NCBI RefSeq assembly: GCF_003337715.1
Contig: NZ_QPIX01000010.1
Span: forward strand, 124,001-188,000
Direction: 5' to 3'
Source of the DNA: Ciceribacter lividus
Lineage (GTDB): Bacteria > Pseudomonadota > Alphaproteobacteria > Rhizobiales > Rhizobiaceae
Length of the DNA: 64,000 bases
In this document: piece by piece, positions 27,502-35,969 of the stretch
How positions within the stretch are numbered: position 1 is the first letter of the stretch
Layout: the number at the start of each line of letters is the position of its first letter
Position numbers and translations under genes: made by a program
Notes under the pieces: generated by a model
The model's input: the letters and a program-made list of their open reading frames with translations, nothing else
Told to the model about the DNA's origin: nothing
Database searches by the model: none

Positions 27502-28509
27502 ATGTCGAACCCCGTCACCGTCGAAGTCACCCGCGGCAACCGTGTCGAAAGCCGCCATCGCGGCATCGCCGTCGTGGTCGACGGCCAGGGAGACGTAATC
27601 ACGGCTGCAGGCGACATCGAGGCGCCGACCTTCCCGCGCTCGGCCTGCAAGGCCATGCAGGCGCTGCCGCTGGTCGAGAGCGGCGCGGCCGACGCCTACG
27701 GCTTCGGCAACCGCGAACTGGCGCTCGCCTGCTCCTCCCATTCCGGCGAGGACGCCCATGTCGAGACGGCCGCCGCCATGCTCGCGCGGGCCGGGCGCAG
27801 CGTCGAGACGCTCGAATGCGGCGGCCACTGGTCCTTCGACCAGGCGACCCTCATCCATCAGGCCCGCACGCTGGACAAGCCCACGGCACTTCACAACAAC
27901 TGCTCCGGCAAGCACTCCGGCTTCGTCTGCGCCTGCTGCCACATGGGCTTCGATCCGAAGGGCTATGTCGGCTACGACCATCCGCTGCAGGCGGAAATCC
28001 GCGCCGTCATGGCGGACCTGACCGGCGCGCCGCTCGGCCGCGACAATTGCGGCACTGACGGCTGCTCGATCCCGACCTATGCCGTCCCGCTCGTCTCGCT
28101 CGCCCGCGGGTTTTCGAAAATGGCGACGGGCAGGGGGCTCGGTGCCCACCGCGCCGCCGCCTCCCGCCGACTGATCGAGGCCTGCATGGCCGAACCCTTC
28201 TTCGTCGCCGGCACGAAGCGCTTCTGCACGAAGCTGATGGAGGTCGCGCCGGGTAAGATTTTCGCCAAGACCGGGGCCGAGGGCGTCTTCTGCGCGCTGA
28301 TCCCGGAAACCGGCGTCTCGATTGCCGTCAAGTGCGAGGACGGCACGAGCCGCGCCGCCGAGGCCATGGTCACGGCGCTCCTTGCCCGCCAGTTCGAAAA
28401 GGACAGCACGGAGGCGACGGCTCTGTTGGGCATGGCCAACCACGCCATGCACAACTGGAACGGCATTGCCGTCGGCGACGTGCGGGTGACGGACGCGCTG
28501 TTTTCGTGA
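27502..28509 (+). CDS. asparaginase, rhizobial (ReAV/AnsA) class
   Basis: A 335-residue protein of the asparaginase II family found in rhizobia, unrelated to E. coli-type L-asparaginases. Motifs: SACKAMQALPLVESGAAD, ACSSHSGEDAHVE (Ser-rich active centre), NNCSGKHSGFVC and NCGTDGCSIPTY. Members hydrolyse L-Asn to Asp and ammonia and support growth on asparagine. The ATG at 27502 (MSNPVTVEVTRG) is chosen; 38 upstream codons fall within the terminator region and are not real. The leader RNA just upstream suggests attenuation control. Confidence 0.9.
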   Translation: MSNPVTVEVTRGNRVESRHRGIAVVVDGQGDVITAAGDIEAPTFPRSACKAMQALPLVESGAADAYGFGNRELALACSSHSGEDAHVETAAAMLARAGRSVETLECGGHWSFDQATLIHQARTLDKPTALHNNCSGKHSGFVCACCHMGFDPKGYVGYDHPLQAEIRAVMADLTGAPLGRDNCGTDGCSIPTYAVPLVSLARGFSKMATGRGLGAHRAAASRRLIEACMAEPFFVAGTKRFCTKLMEVAPGKIFAKTGAEGVFCALIPETGVSIAVKCEDGTSRAAEAMVTALLARQFEKDSTEATALLGMANHAMHNWNGIAVGDVRVTDALFS

Positions 28510-28524
28510 GGCTTGATCACCTCG

Positions 28525-28689
28525 CTCCGTCATCCCGGCCCTGAGCCGGGATCCAGCCGGCGAGCGTCCGCGAGCCGAAGAGACTCTTCTCCTACGCGTC
28601 GCGTCCAAAGGGTCTCCCGCGCGATGGACATCGCGCGACTGGATGCCGGGTCAAGCCCGGCATGACGGTAAAGTGTTCGCATCACGGGA
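28525..28689. repeat. 165-bp REPIN-like repeat, copy A (left of GIY-YIG gene)
   Basis: The ends are near-perfect inverted: CCGTCATCCCGG at the left and CCGGCATGACGG near the right. Each end folds into its own hairpin (CCCGGC-CCTGA-GCCGGG, and GCCGGG-TCAA-GCCCGGC). Copy B at 29119-29283 has the same length and about nine mismatches by eye; a divergent relative is at 63197-63313. Two inversely placed REP units with a core is the structure called a REPIN. Confidence 0.85.
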
Positions 28690-28740
28690 AAATGCAACTC
28701 AAGCTTGAGTTTGCCGATTCCGGGTGCCCATAATGCGGCG

Positions 28741-29031
28741 ATGAAGGGGTATGTTTATATTCTCGCCTCGCAACGTAACGGGACGCTCTATACCGGCGTG
28801 ACCAGCGACCTGGCGCGCCGCCTCTACGAACACCAGCATGAGCTTATCCCTGGCTTTACCGGTCGCTACGGTGTCAAGACACTGGTCTGGTTCGAGGAAC
28901 ATGACCTCGTGACCGATGCAATTGTGCGCGAGAAGACGATCAAGAAATGGCCGCGCAAATGGAAGCTCGACCTGATCGAGAGCCTCAATCCCGACTGGCA
29001 GGACATCAGCCATTATCTCCATGGTCTCTGA
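28741..29031 (+). CDS. GIY-YIG nuclease-domain protein (UPF0213 type)
   Basis: A 96-residue single-domain protein: GYVYIL (3-8) and YTGVTS (16-21) form the GIY-YIG core, RRLYEHQ supplies the catalytic Arg region, and REKTIKKWPRKWKLDLIESLNPDW contains the Glu and the family's C-terminal motif. Such small GIY-YIG proteins are common and of unproven function, presumed nucleases. The gene is bracketed by two near-identical 165-bp repeats, copy A ending 51 bases before the start and copy B starting 87 bases after the stop, so gene and repeats may form one mobile or co-maintained unit. ATG 28741 is chosen because the domain begins at once. Confidence 0.88.
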   Translation: MKGYVYILASQRNGTLYTGVTSDLARRLYEHQHELIPGFTGRYGVKTLVWFEEHDLVTDAIVREKTIKKWPRKWKLDLIESLNPDWQDISHYLHGL

Positions 29032-29118
29032 AGAGCCGGAGCGGAAGTGATCTCGGGGGCACGTTCTTCTCAGTCACTTCGGCAGCACCTCACCCCGTCA
29101 CTCGGCGCCTGCCTCCTT

Positions 29119-29283
29119 CTCCGTCATCCCGGCCTTGAGCCGGGATCCAGCCGGCGAGCGTCCGCGAGCCGAAAAGACGCGTCTCCTACGCGTCGCGTCC
29201 AAAGGGTCTCCCGCGCGATGGACATCGCGCCGCTGGATGCCGGATCAAGTCCGGCATGACGGTAAAGTGTTTGCATCACGGGA
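29119..29283. repeat. 165-bp REPIN-like repeat, copy B (right of GIY-YIG gene)
   Basis: Direct copy of 28525-28689 in the same orientation with about nine substitutions, including the terminal CCGTCATCCCGG / CCGGCATGACGG and the trailing TAAAGTGTTTGCATCACGGGA. The similarity stops sharply at both ends in both copies. Confidence 0.85.
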
Positions 29284-29357
29284 GAGACTCTTCCCTTGCC
29301 GATAGAATCGTCCGGGCAATGGTCATCGCCCCGTCGAGCGCCGCCGTCCCATCCCCC

Positions 29358-29777
29358 TCACACGGCAAAGATCGCGAGGTCGTCGGTGAAGGCCTTGAAT
29401 TCCAGCGCATTGCCGGAGGGGTCGAAGACGAACATGGTGCGCTGCTCGCCCGCCTGTCCCTCGAAGCGGAGCTTGGGTTTCAGCCCCCAGCGGGTCTCGG
29501 GATCGGCCTCCAACCGGCGCGCCAGCCCGAGGAAATCGTCGGTGCCGAGGATCACCCCGAAATGCGGGATCGGCACCACGTCGCCGTCGACCGAACCGGT
29601 CGCCGTGTCCTTCGGCATTTCGGAGCGCAGATGCGCCGACATCTGGTGCCCGAAGAGATCGAAGTCGATCCACTTGCCGGGGCTTTCGCGGCCGATCCGG
29701 CAGCCGAGCACGGTGCCGTAGAAATGCCGCGTCGCCTCGAGGTCGGTGACGGGAAAAGCCAGATGAAACGGGCGCAT
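29358..29777 (-). CDS. VOC/glyoxalase-family protein
   Basis: A 139-residue single VOC domain: MRPFHLAFPVTDLEATRHFYG supplies the first metal His, HLRSE/PHFGVIL the second strand set, and FVFDPSGNALEFKAF the C-terminal Glu motif. It is close to glyoxalase/dioxygenase-like proteins that may act on small electrophiles; the substrate is unknown. GGAGGAGG before ATG 29777 sets the start; the longer open frame upstream is an artefact of high G+C. Next gene upstream on the same strand is a GST, 79 bases away, so they may share a transcript. Confidence 0.86.
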   Translation of the reverse strand: MRPFHLAFPVTDLEATRHFYGTVLGCRIGRESPGKWIDFDLFGHQMSAHLRSEMPKDTATGSVDGDVVPIPHFGVILGTDDFLGLARRLEADPETRWGLKPKLRFEGQAGEQRTMFVFDPSGNALEFKAFTDDLAIFAV

Positions 29778-29856
29778 GGATCCTCCTCCGAAGTCTGTTC
29801 CGCCCGCAAGCCTAGCGTCTTCCCGCCACCATGCAAGCGGGGCAGGGGCGTGGCCG

Positions 29857-30513
29857 TCAGGGCGTCGGCTCGGAAAGACGCATTTCCCACATCGCCTTGA
29901 AGGCGGCACGCGACTGGCAGCGCGCAAGCCAGGCCTTGAGCTTCGGATGTGCGTCGAAGAGCGGCGTGTGCGCCTGCGCGTAGCGGACGATCTCGGCGAG
30001 GTTGATGTCGGCGACGGTAAAGCGGCCGCCGACCAGATAGTCGTTGTCGGCAAAATGCCGTTCGAGCACGGCGAAGGGCCGTTTGAGGAGCCGTGCCACG
30101 GCCTCCACCTCGTCCTTGCTGCTTTCGAGCCGGCCCTCGGCGGCGGCCGTCGAAATCTTCAGCGCATTGGTCTCGATCTCGGTGGCCCCGAAGAAGGACC
30201 ACTGCGTCATCAGCGCGTCTTCGCCGAGATCGGCGGGCGCCAGCGGCCCGCCGTGCTTCTTGGCGAGGTAGAGATTGATCGCCATGCTTTCGAAGAGCAC
30301 CAGCCCGTCATCCTCGATCGCCGGGATGACGCCCATCGGGCAGAGTTCGAGAAAGGCGGGCGTGCGGGTGTTGATCTGCGCGTCTTCGGCAAGCGGGTCG
30401 TCGAGCTTGCGGGCCTGGAGAACGGGCACGTGCTCGAAGGCGAGGCCGAGTTCGCCGGCGAGCCAGAGCGGGCGCGTCGCCCTCGATTTGTAGACGCCGT
30501 AGATCTTGAGCAT
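29857..30513 (-). CDS. glutathione S-transferase
   Basis: A 218-residue protein: thioredoxin-fold N-terminal domain ([68 protein letters not shown], the Ser that holds the glutathione gamma-Glu) and an all-helical C-terminal domain with [17 protein letters not shown], the N-capping box of GSTs. It conjugates or reduces electrophiles with glutathione in the cytosol. ATG 30513 is chosen from homology; a GGAG lies 12 bases upstream, a little far. The VOC gene lies directly downstream. Confidence 0.9.
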   Translation of the reverse strand: MLKIYGVYKSRATRPLWLAGELGLAFEHVPVLQARKLDDPLAEDAQINTRTPAFLELCPMGVIPAIEDDGLVLFESMAINLYLAKKHGGPLAPADLGEDALMTQWSFFGATEIETNALKISTAAAEGRLESSKDEVEAVARLLKRPFAVLERHFADNDYLVGGRFTVADINLAEIVRYAQAHTPLFDAHPKLKAWLARCQSRAAFKAMWEMRLSEPTP

Positions 30514-30805
30514 AGGGGGGAATCTCCTGTGGGGATGGGCGGCAAGGCCGTCGGACTGACTCGCGACACTAGCGGGAAAGCGGCAGCGCTTGAAGCCGGC
30601 CACCGTGCCTGACATTGACAGGCGAGGCCCGAACGGCGTATTTCATCGGCCAGGGTCCGCAGTTCACCCAGGCGTCACCGCTCCTTGACGAGTGCTAAAC
30701 CTGCTCGATAGACAATCACGACGGACACTTTTCCCGTGCCGTGTCGGAAAGACGGTGACCTCCGGCATAATCAGTTTCTGACGGCACGATATCGAGGAAA
30801 AGACG

Positions 30806-31369
30806 ATGTCGCGAATATCGCTCCCCTATCAGGCGCCGGATGTTTCGGCGCTCGCCCGCCTGCTGAAGCGGGAAATCCACGCCCGCGAAGACAAGCCGGG
30901 CCATGTCGAATTGCTGAACATCCTTGCGAAGGCCGCCGGCTACCGCAATTTCCAGCATCTGAAGGCCTCTGACGCCGCCCGTGACCGCCTCGCGGCGCCG
31001 CAACCGGAGCCGGAAGCGGTCGATTTTCGCCGCGTCGAGGATGCCGCCCGCTGCTTCGGTGCGGACGGCGTGCTGACGCGCTGGCCGGCGCGCACGGTGA
31101 TCCAGCAGCTCTGCCTCTGGCGGCTCTGGGCGCGCTTCCCCGCCGACCGCGACCTCTCCGAGCGCGAGGTCAACGAGATCCTGAAGACGGCGCATGCCTT
31201 CGGCGATCATGTGCTGCTGCGCCGGGAGATGTTCAACCAGAAGCTCCTCGACCGCACGGCCGACTGCCGCGTCTACCGCCGCATCGAGCAACGCCCGCCG
31301 CCGGAGGCGCTTGCGCTGATCCGCGGCGTCCGCGCGCCCGCCACGACAAGGGCGCCGGCTGCGGGCTGA
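30806..31369 (+). CDS. DUF2087-domain protein
   Basis: A 187-residue protein in two parts. Residues 1-55 hold a short helical motif (LLNILAKAAGYRNFQHLKA), also seen at the start of other uncharacterised proteins. Residues about 95-170 are DUF2087: LWRLWARFPADRDLSEREVNEILKTAHAFGDHVLLRREMFN followed by LLDRTADCRVYRRIE. DUF2087 is often found at the end of ArsR-like regulators, but no DNA-binding HTH is obvious here. Function unknown. AGGAAAAG before ATG 30806 supports the start. Confidence 0.8.
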   Translation: MSRISLPYQAPDVSALARLLKREIHAREDKPGHVELLNILAKAAGYRNFQHLKASDAARDRLAAPQPEPEAVDFRRVEDAARCFGADGVLTRWPARTVIQQLCLWRLWARFPADRDLSEREVNEILKTAHAFGDHVLLRREMFNQKLLDRTADCRVYRRIEQRPPPEALALIRGVRAPATTRAPAAG

Positions 31370-31398
31370 CGGAAGGCGAGGGCACCTGCCGTCCTCTG

Positions 31399-32769
31399 TC
31401 AGAGTGCGCGGTTGCCCTCGATCACCAGAGGGGCGGGGGCGTCGTCGCCGGCGACGAGGTCGCCGGTCGCCCGGTCCTTCCAGCGGTAGCCGACGATTGC
31501 GCCGTCCTTCGCGCCGGAGATCAGGTTGCCGGAAAGCATCGCCGTGCCGACCCCCTCGACCACCGAGACGGCGATGCCGACCGGCGCGTTGCGGATGATG
31601 TTGCCGCTCGCCACCACGTCGCGCAGATAGGGGCCCCAGCCGATCATCAACCCGGCGCGCGGGGCGTTCTCGATCACGTTGCCGGAGATCGCCGTATCCG
31701 CCTCGGCCGAGATGCCGGTGCCGAAGCCCGCCTCGTCGTTCGGATAGGGACCGTTGAGCGACAGATTGCGGATGACGTTGCCGCTGACGCTCGCCAGCCG
31801 CCCGCCCTCGTTGAAGTTGACGACCACAATGCCGTTCGCCGCGCCGTCGACGAGGTTGGACGAGATGATCGCCCCCTCGAAGGCGAACTCGGCGAAGATC
31901 GCCGTCTCGCCCGAGCGCAGGCACTGGTTGCCGGTGATCTGCATGTCCGAGGAGGAGTTGGCGCGGATCGCCGAGAAGGCGCAGTCGGAGACGTGGTTGT
32001 CGGAAACGATCACATTGTCGGCGCGGAAGAGATTGATGCCGTTGCCGTTCTGCCCGGTGCCGCCGTCATTGGCGGCGATCCGCGCGATGCGGTTGCCGGA
32101 GATCACGCTCTCGTCGGCGCCCTTCGTCCAGCGGTGCACGAGGATGCCGCCGTTGCCGCAGTCGGAGATGTGGTTGCCGCTGACGGAGAGCGCCTTGCCC
32201 TCGTGCGAGATCACCGCGGCGAGTGCCGCCCCGGTGACGCGGTTGTCCTCGAAGCGTCCGCCGCAGCGCTCCAGCGAGACGGCGTGCTTGCGGCTGCCGG
32301 CGATCTCGCAATTGACAATCCGGAGGTCCGCGACGTTGCGGAAGGAAAGAAGCGCCTCGGTATGGTCGCCGAGCCAGCGGTTGGCGCCGTCGAGCACGAT
32401 GTCGGCGATGTCGATGCGCGCCGCGTCGGCGGCGGCAATCAGGTGGCCGTCGCCGCTGTAGGAGAGCCGGGTGGCGCCGGGTACGCCGGAAAGCCGGGTG
32501 CCGTTCGGCAGGCTGAGGTTGGAAACGCTGTAATTGCCGGGCGGCAGGAAGACCTCCAGCCCCTTGTCCGCCGCCTCGTCGAGGAGCACCTGCATGCGCC
32601 GGCTCAAGTTGTCGGAGGCGCCGGGCAGGATGCCGGCCTTGGCCGCATCGATCGAACCGCGCAGCTCGGTGCCCGCCACGCCGGAGGCGGCGACCGCCGG
32701 CCGGCTGCCGATCGCGGCGGCAAGCGCTCCGCCCATGAGCCCGGTGATCACCTCGCGTCTCGTCGCCAT
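31399..32769 (-). CDS. Tat-exported parallel beta-helix protein (TIGR03808-like)
   Basis: A 456-residue protein with a twin-arginine signal (TRREVITGLMGGALAAAIG, cleavage near AVAASG). The body is a right-handed beta-helix made of repeated turns such as SGNHISDCGNGGILV, SGNRIARIAANDGG, SDNHVSDCAFSAIRA and SGNVIENAPRAGLMIG. This matches the rhizobial Tat-secreted repeat family TIGR03808, of unknown function; pectate-lyase-like folds often bind polysaccharide. ATG 32769 begins MATRREV. It converges with the DUF2087 gene and is not in an evident operon. Confidence 0.88.
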   Translation of the reverse strand: MATRREVITGLMGGALAAAIGSRPAVAASGVAGTELRGSIDAAKAGILPGASDNLSRRMQVLLDEAADKGLEVFLPPGNYSVSNLSLPNGTRLSGVPGATRLSYSGDGHLIAAADAARIDIADIVLDGANRWLGDHTEALLSFRNVADLRIVNCEIAGSRKHAVSLERCGGRFEDNRVTGAALAAVISHEGKALSVSGNHISDCGNGGILVHRWTKGADESVISGNRIARIAANDGGTGQNGNGINLFRADNVIVSDNHVSDCAFSAIRANSSSDMQITGNQCLRSGETAIFAEFAFEGAIISSNLVDGAANGIVVVNFNEGGRLASVSGNVIRNLSLNGPYPNDEAGFGTGISAEADTAISGNVIENAPRAGLMIGWGPYLRDVVASGNIIRNAPVGIAVSVVEGVGTAMLSGNLISGAKDGAIVGYRWKDRATGDLVAGDDAPAPLVIEGNRAL

Positions 32770-32958
32770 CGCGCCCCGCCCGTCTCTCGTCTTTTCCCGC
32801 CCCATGCGGCGGCGCGATCATGCGCGAACTTGCCGCAGGGCGACAAGGGCGATTTGCGCGGTCGCGTGTTCTCCGCGCCGGCATCGTTTGTTCTAGATCA
32901 ATGCGCCTCATCCTTGCAGTAATAGTCTCGGAGGCGTGATATTTGACGGAGGTCATAA

Positions 32959-33159
32959 ATGTTTCGTCTTTCTGCGGTCCTCTATATTCTTGTCGCGACG
33001 GTGCTGGCGGGTGCCGCGGTGACGGCTGTTCTTTCGCTCGGCATGATGCAGCGCTGGCAGATCGCCGGTGCCTTTGCGGTCGGCTGCGTGCTGGCACTGC
33101 CGGTTGCGGCGGTTCTCGGCAAGAAGATCTACACGGCGCTGAAGCCGCCGTTGGCCTGA
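32959..33159 (+). CDS. small two-helix membrane protein, 66 aa
   Basis: Two transmembrane helices (residues 5-28, LSAVLYILVATVLAGAAV region, and 33-54, QIAGAFAVGCVLALPVAAVL) and a short basic tail GKKIYTALKPPLA. GGAGG at 32948-32952 is well placed before ATG 32959, and an intrinsic terminator follows. Small proteins of this kind are widespread in rhizobia and unnamed; function unknown. Confidence 0.75.
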   Translation: MFRLSAVLYILVATVLAGAAVTAVLSLGMMQRWQIAGAFAVGCVLALPVAAVLGKKIYTALKPPLA

Positions 33160-33241
33160 TCCCTCTGGGGGAAGCAAGGCGCGCCTGCCAACGCCGGGCG
33201 GCGGCGAGGCGTTGGTTGACCCTTGGGTGCGCCACTGCTGG

Positions 33242-33288
33242 CTCCGGCTGGCCGCGACACAATGTCGGCGGCCGGCCGGAGTTTTTTT
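33242..33288 (+). terminator. strong intrinsic terminator
   Basis: CTCCGGC (33242-33248) pairs with GCCGGAG (33275-33281) and the stem continues inward; seven T follow at 33282-33288. It closes the transcript of the 66-residue membrane protein gene. Confidence 0.85.
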
Positions 33289-33418
33289 GTCGTTCCTGCA
33301 AAGTATAGGCAAGTACAGGAAGCTGTTCCCGTCCTCTCACTTCCCGCTCTCTCTCGGCCGTTCGCGACGACAGCTTCGCGCCAGCCGCGTCTGGCAGGGT
33401 GTCGCAAGTTTGAGCGGC

Positions 33419-34246
33419 ATGAAGCGGTGGACGATGGTGGCAAAGGCTATTTCTTCGAAGGTCGGGACCTTGCGGCGCGTGGGTGGCCTTGTCGCCGGCG
33501 CGGCGATGCTGTCGGCGCTGGGCGGCTGCCTCTTCGTTACCGACACCAGTCGCATGAACATCGAAGTCTTCCAGGACGAGGTGGCGCCGGTCTGGAACGA
33601 GCCGGCCCGCGTGCCCCCGGCCGAAAGGCAGCCGGTGCCGCATCAGAAGCTCTATAGCACCCAGTTCCACCAGACCTACGGGCTTCCCGTCACCAATCCG
33701 GTGCACCGCACGATGTACGGGATCATGCGCGACGAGGGGCATACGCTGCCGCCGATCCCCCTCGACCGCGTCGACCGGCGCTACCTGCGCGAGGAGGTCG
33801 ATTATCCGACCTCGGAGACGCCGGGCACCATCGTCGTCGATACCAGGGCGCACTTCCTCTATTTCGTCGAGCCGGGCGGCAAGGCGATCCGCTACGGCGT
33901 CGGGCTCGGCCGCGCCGGCTTCTCCTGGTCGGGGCGCGGCGTCATCGCGCTGAAGCAGAAATGGCCGCGCTGGACCCCGAGCGGCGAAATGGTGTCGCGC
34001 CAGCCGGACCTGCGTCCCTTCTCCGCCGCCGAGGGCGGACTGGAGGCCGGCCTCAACAATCCCCTCGGCGCGCGTGCGCTCTACATCTACCAGGACGGCA
34101 AGGACACGCTCTACCGCGTCCACGGCACGCCGGACTGGCAGTCCGTCGGCAAGGCGACCTCGTCCGGCTGCGTGCGCATGTTCAACCAGGACATTATCGA
34201 TCTCTACGATCGCGTCGGCGCAAAAGCCCCGATCGTCGTCCTCTGA
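33419..34246 (+). CDS. L,D-transpeptidase (YkuD) lipoprotein, first of two
   Basis: A 275-residue cell-envelope enzyme forming 3-3 peptidoglycan cross-links or linking peptides to proteins. Residues 1-37 are a lipoprotein signal ending in LGGC (Cys 37), and the YkuD active site is HGTPDWQSVGKATSSGCVRM with His 235 and catalytic Cys 251. ATG 33419 (MKRWTMVAK) is chosen over a longer open frame; ATG 33434 is also possible. A second, similar gene lies 175 bases downstream: the YkuD halves match closely (KWPRWTPSGEM vs RWPKWTPPGEM), so this is a tandem duplication with diverged signals. Confidence 0.9.
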   Translation: MKRWTMVAKAISSKVGTLRRVGGLVAGAAMLSALGGCLFVTDTSRMNIEVFQDEVAPVWNEPARVPPAERQPVPHQKLYSTQFHQTYGLPVTNPVHRTMYGIMRDEGHTLPPIPLDRVDRRYLREEVDYPTSETPGTIVVDTRAHFLYFVEPGGKAIRYGVGLGRAGFSWSGRGVIALKQKWPRWTPSGEMVSRQPDLRPFSAAEGGLEAGLNNPLGARALYIYQDGKDTLYRVHGTPDWQSVGKATSSGCVRMFNQDIIDLYDRVGAKAPIVVL

Positions 34247-34421
34247 CGACACGGCGAAATCTCTTCGCCATCGCGCAAAAGTGAACGCTTCCTGCGGCAT
34301 CAATGTGTATGTCTTTTAGCGACTCGTCATGTCACAACATGGTGCGTAAGGGGAACGTTTAGGGTTTCACAGCTTTAATCCTTCCCCGAACCCGAAACTG
34401 CACAGGAAGCCCGATTCCCCC

Positions 34422-35144
34422 ATGACACTTCCCGGTTCTCTCTCTCGGCGCGCCTTTCTCTCCCTTTCCGGCGTCGGTGCCGCAAGCCTGCTTGCCGGCT
34501 GCGCCTCTTCCGGCACCTACAACAGGCCTTACGCCCCGGCGCCCGCCTATGGCGGGCCGATGACCATCGCCCGTCCGCCCGCCCGCGGTTCGGCCGAGGT
34601 TGCTGCGATGTACAGCGAGGTGGTCGACGGCGGCTTCGTCATCCCGGCCGTGCCCTACGAGCGGATCGATCCGCGCTATTATCGCCAGCGGGTCATCGAC
34701 CCGACCGGCCAGCCGCCGGGCACCATTGTCGTCGATACGCCCTCGCGCTTCCTCTATCTGGTCGAATCGGGCGGAACCGCGATGCGCTACGGCGTCGGCA
34801 TCGGCCGCGAGGGCTTTGCCTGGCAGGGCACGGGCGTCATCCAGTGGCGCCAGAGATGGCCGAAATGGACGCCACCGGGGGAAATGATCGCCCGCCAGCC
34901 GGAACTCGCGAAATACTCGGCCGACAACGGCGGCATGCCGCCCGGCCTCAAGAACCCGCTCGGCGCCCGCGCGCTCTACATCTTCCAGAACGGCGAGGAC
35001 ACGCTCTACCGCCTGCACGGCTCGCCCGAATGGCAGTCGATCGGCAAGGCGGTGTCCTCCGGCTGCGTGCGCCTGATGAACCAGGACATCATCGACCTCT
35101 ACGACCGCGTACCGAACAAGGCCCGCATCGTCGTCTGGCAGTGA
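34422..35144 (+). CDS. L,D-transpeptidase (YkuD) lipoprotein, second of two
   Basis: A 240-residue paralogue of the preceding gene. The signal combines a twin-arginine-like start (LSRRAFLSLSG) with a clean lipobox LAGC (Cys 27), so it may use Tat before lipidation. The active site HGSPEWQSIGKAVSSGCVRL has His 199 and catalytic Cys 215. It acts in the periplasm on peptidoglycan tetrapeptides. Separate promoter likely, because 175 bases divide it from the first copy; no strong terminator was seen in between. Confidence 0.9.
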   Translation: MTLPGSLSRRAFLSLSGVGAASLLAGCASSGTYNRPYAPAPAYGGPMTIARPPARGSAEVAAMYSEVVDGGFVIPAVPYERIDPRYYRQRVIDPTGQPPGTIVVDTPSRFLYLVESGGTAMRYGVGIGREGFAWQGTGVIQWRQRWPKWTPPGEMIARQPELAKYSADNGGMPPGLKNPLGARALYIFQNGEDTLYRLHGSPEWQSIGKAVSSGCVRLMNQDIIDLYDRVPNKARIVVWQ

Positions 35145-35204
35145 CGGAAATGCTCTAACGAAAACGGCGGTCCATGGGACCGTCGGTTTCGTTGCGGCCA
35201 GCCG

Positions 35205-35912
35205 TCACATCCGTCGCATGATCCGCGCCGCGATCGACGGTGCGATCCGTGCAAGGATGCGTAGCGCCTTCGCCTTGCCGACGAAGACCTCCCGCCGCCG
35301 GCCATCGAGCGCCGCGACGATCGCCTCCGCCGCCACCTGCGGCGCGATCTTGCCCTTGCCCCGGCCGGCCGTCATTGCCGTGTCCACGAGCGGCAGGATG
35401 ACATCGACCACCCGGATCTGCAGGCCCGCCTGCGCCGCCATCGCCTCTGCGAACATCCTGAGCCCCGCCTTGGTCGCCGAATAGACGGCGGAGGTCGACT
35501 TCGGGAACAATGCCAGCCCGGAATTGACGTCGATCACGGTCAGCGGCCGGCGGCTATTCCGCGCGACGAGATGGGTGAGCAGGATCGGTGCCGTCAGGTT
35601 GGTGGTGATCTCCGCGCGGACCGCATCGGGTCCATAGGTGTCGGCATCGAAGCGGACGTTCTCCTGGATCGCGGCATTGTTGATCAGCCCGTCGATGTCG
35701 TATCCGGAGAATTCCTCTGAAAGTCGCGTGATCGCGTCAGGATCGGAGAGGTCGATCGGAACCGGCACGATGAGACTGTCGTTGGCCGCGAGCGCCTCCA
35801 GCCGGCTCTCGGACCGTGCCAGAGCCAGCACGCGATGCCGGCGCGCCGCCAGCTGCAGGGTGATCTCGCGGCCGATTCCGGCACTCGCCCCCGTGACGAT
35901 ATAGGTTCCCAT
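35205..35912 (-). CDS. short-chain dehydrogenase/reductase (DltE-like)
   Basis: A 235-residue Rossmann enzyme: cofactor loop TGASAGIG (7-14), LINNAAIQ (NNAG-type motif), Ser in DVNSGLALFP and catalytic Tyr-Lys in YSATKAGLRMF. The sequence ALARSESRLEALA with Arg after the second strand suggests NADP preference. Substrate unknown; DltE-like members have no settled role. It is divergent from the Crp/Fnr gene, 57 bases apart, so both may respond to that regulator. Confidence 0.88.
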   Translation of the reverse strand: MGTYIVTGASAGIGREITLQLAARRHRVLALARSESRLEALAANDSLIVPVPIDLSDPDAITRLSEEFSGYDIDGLINNAAIQENVRFDADTYGPDAVRAEITTNLTAPILLTHLVARNSRRPLTVIDVNSGLALFPKSTSAVYSATKAGLRMFAEAMAAQAGLQIRVVDVILPLVDTAMTAGRGKGKIAPQVAAEAIVAALDGRRREVFVGKAKALRILARIAPSIAARIMRRM

Positions 35913-35969
35913 GCTATCTTCCCCGTGTGAATGAGATGTCCACCCGCAGGATGCGGCAGGAGCGGTGCC

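Noticed and set aside
32066-34303. A 745-residue open frame on the minus strand over the Tat protein, a small membrane gene and a transpeptidase gene
   Set aside because: It crosses several well-supported genes and a strong terminator, and its translation is low-complexity without a recognisable fold.
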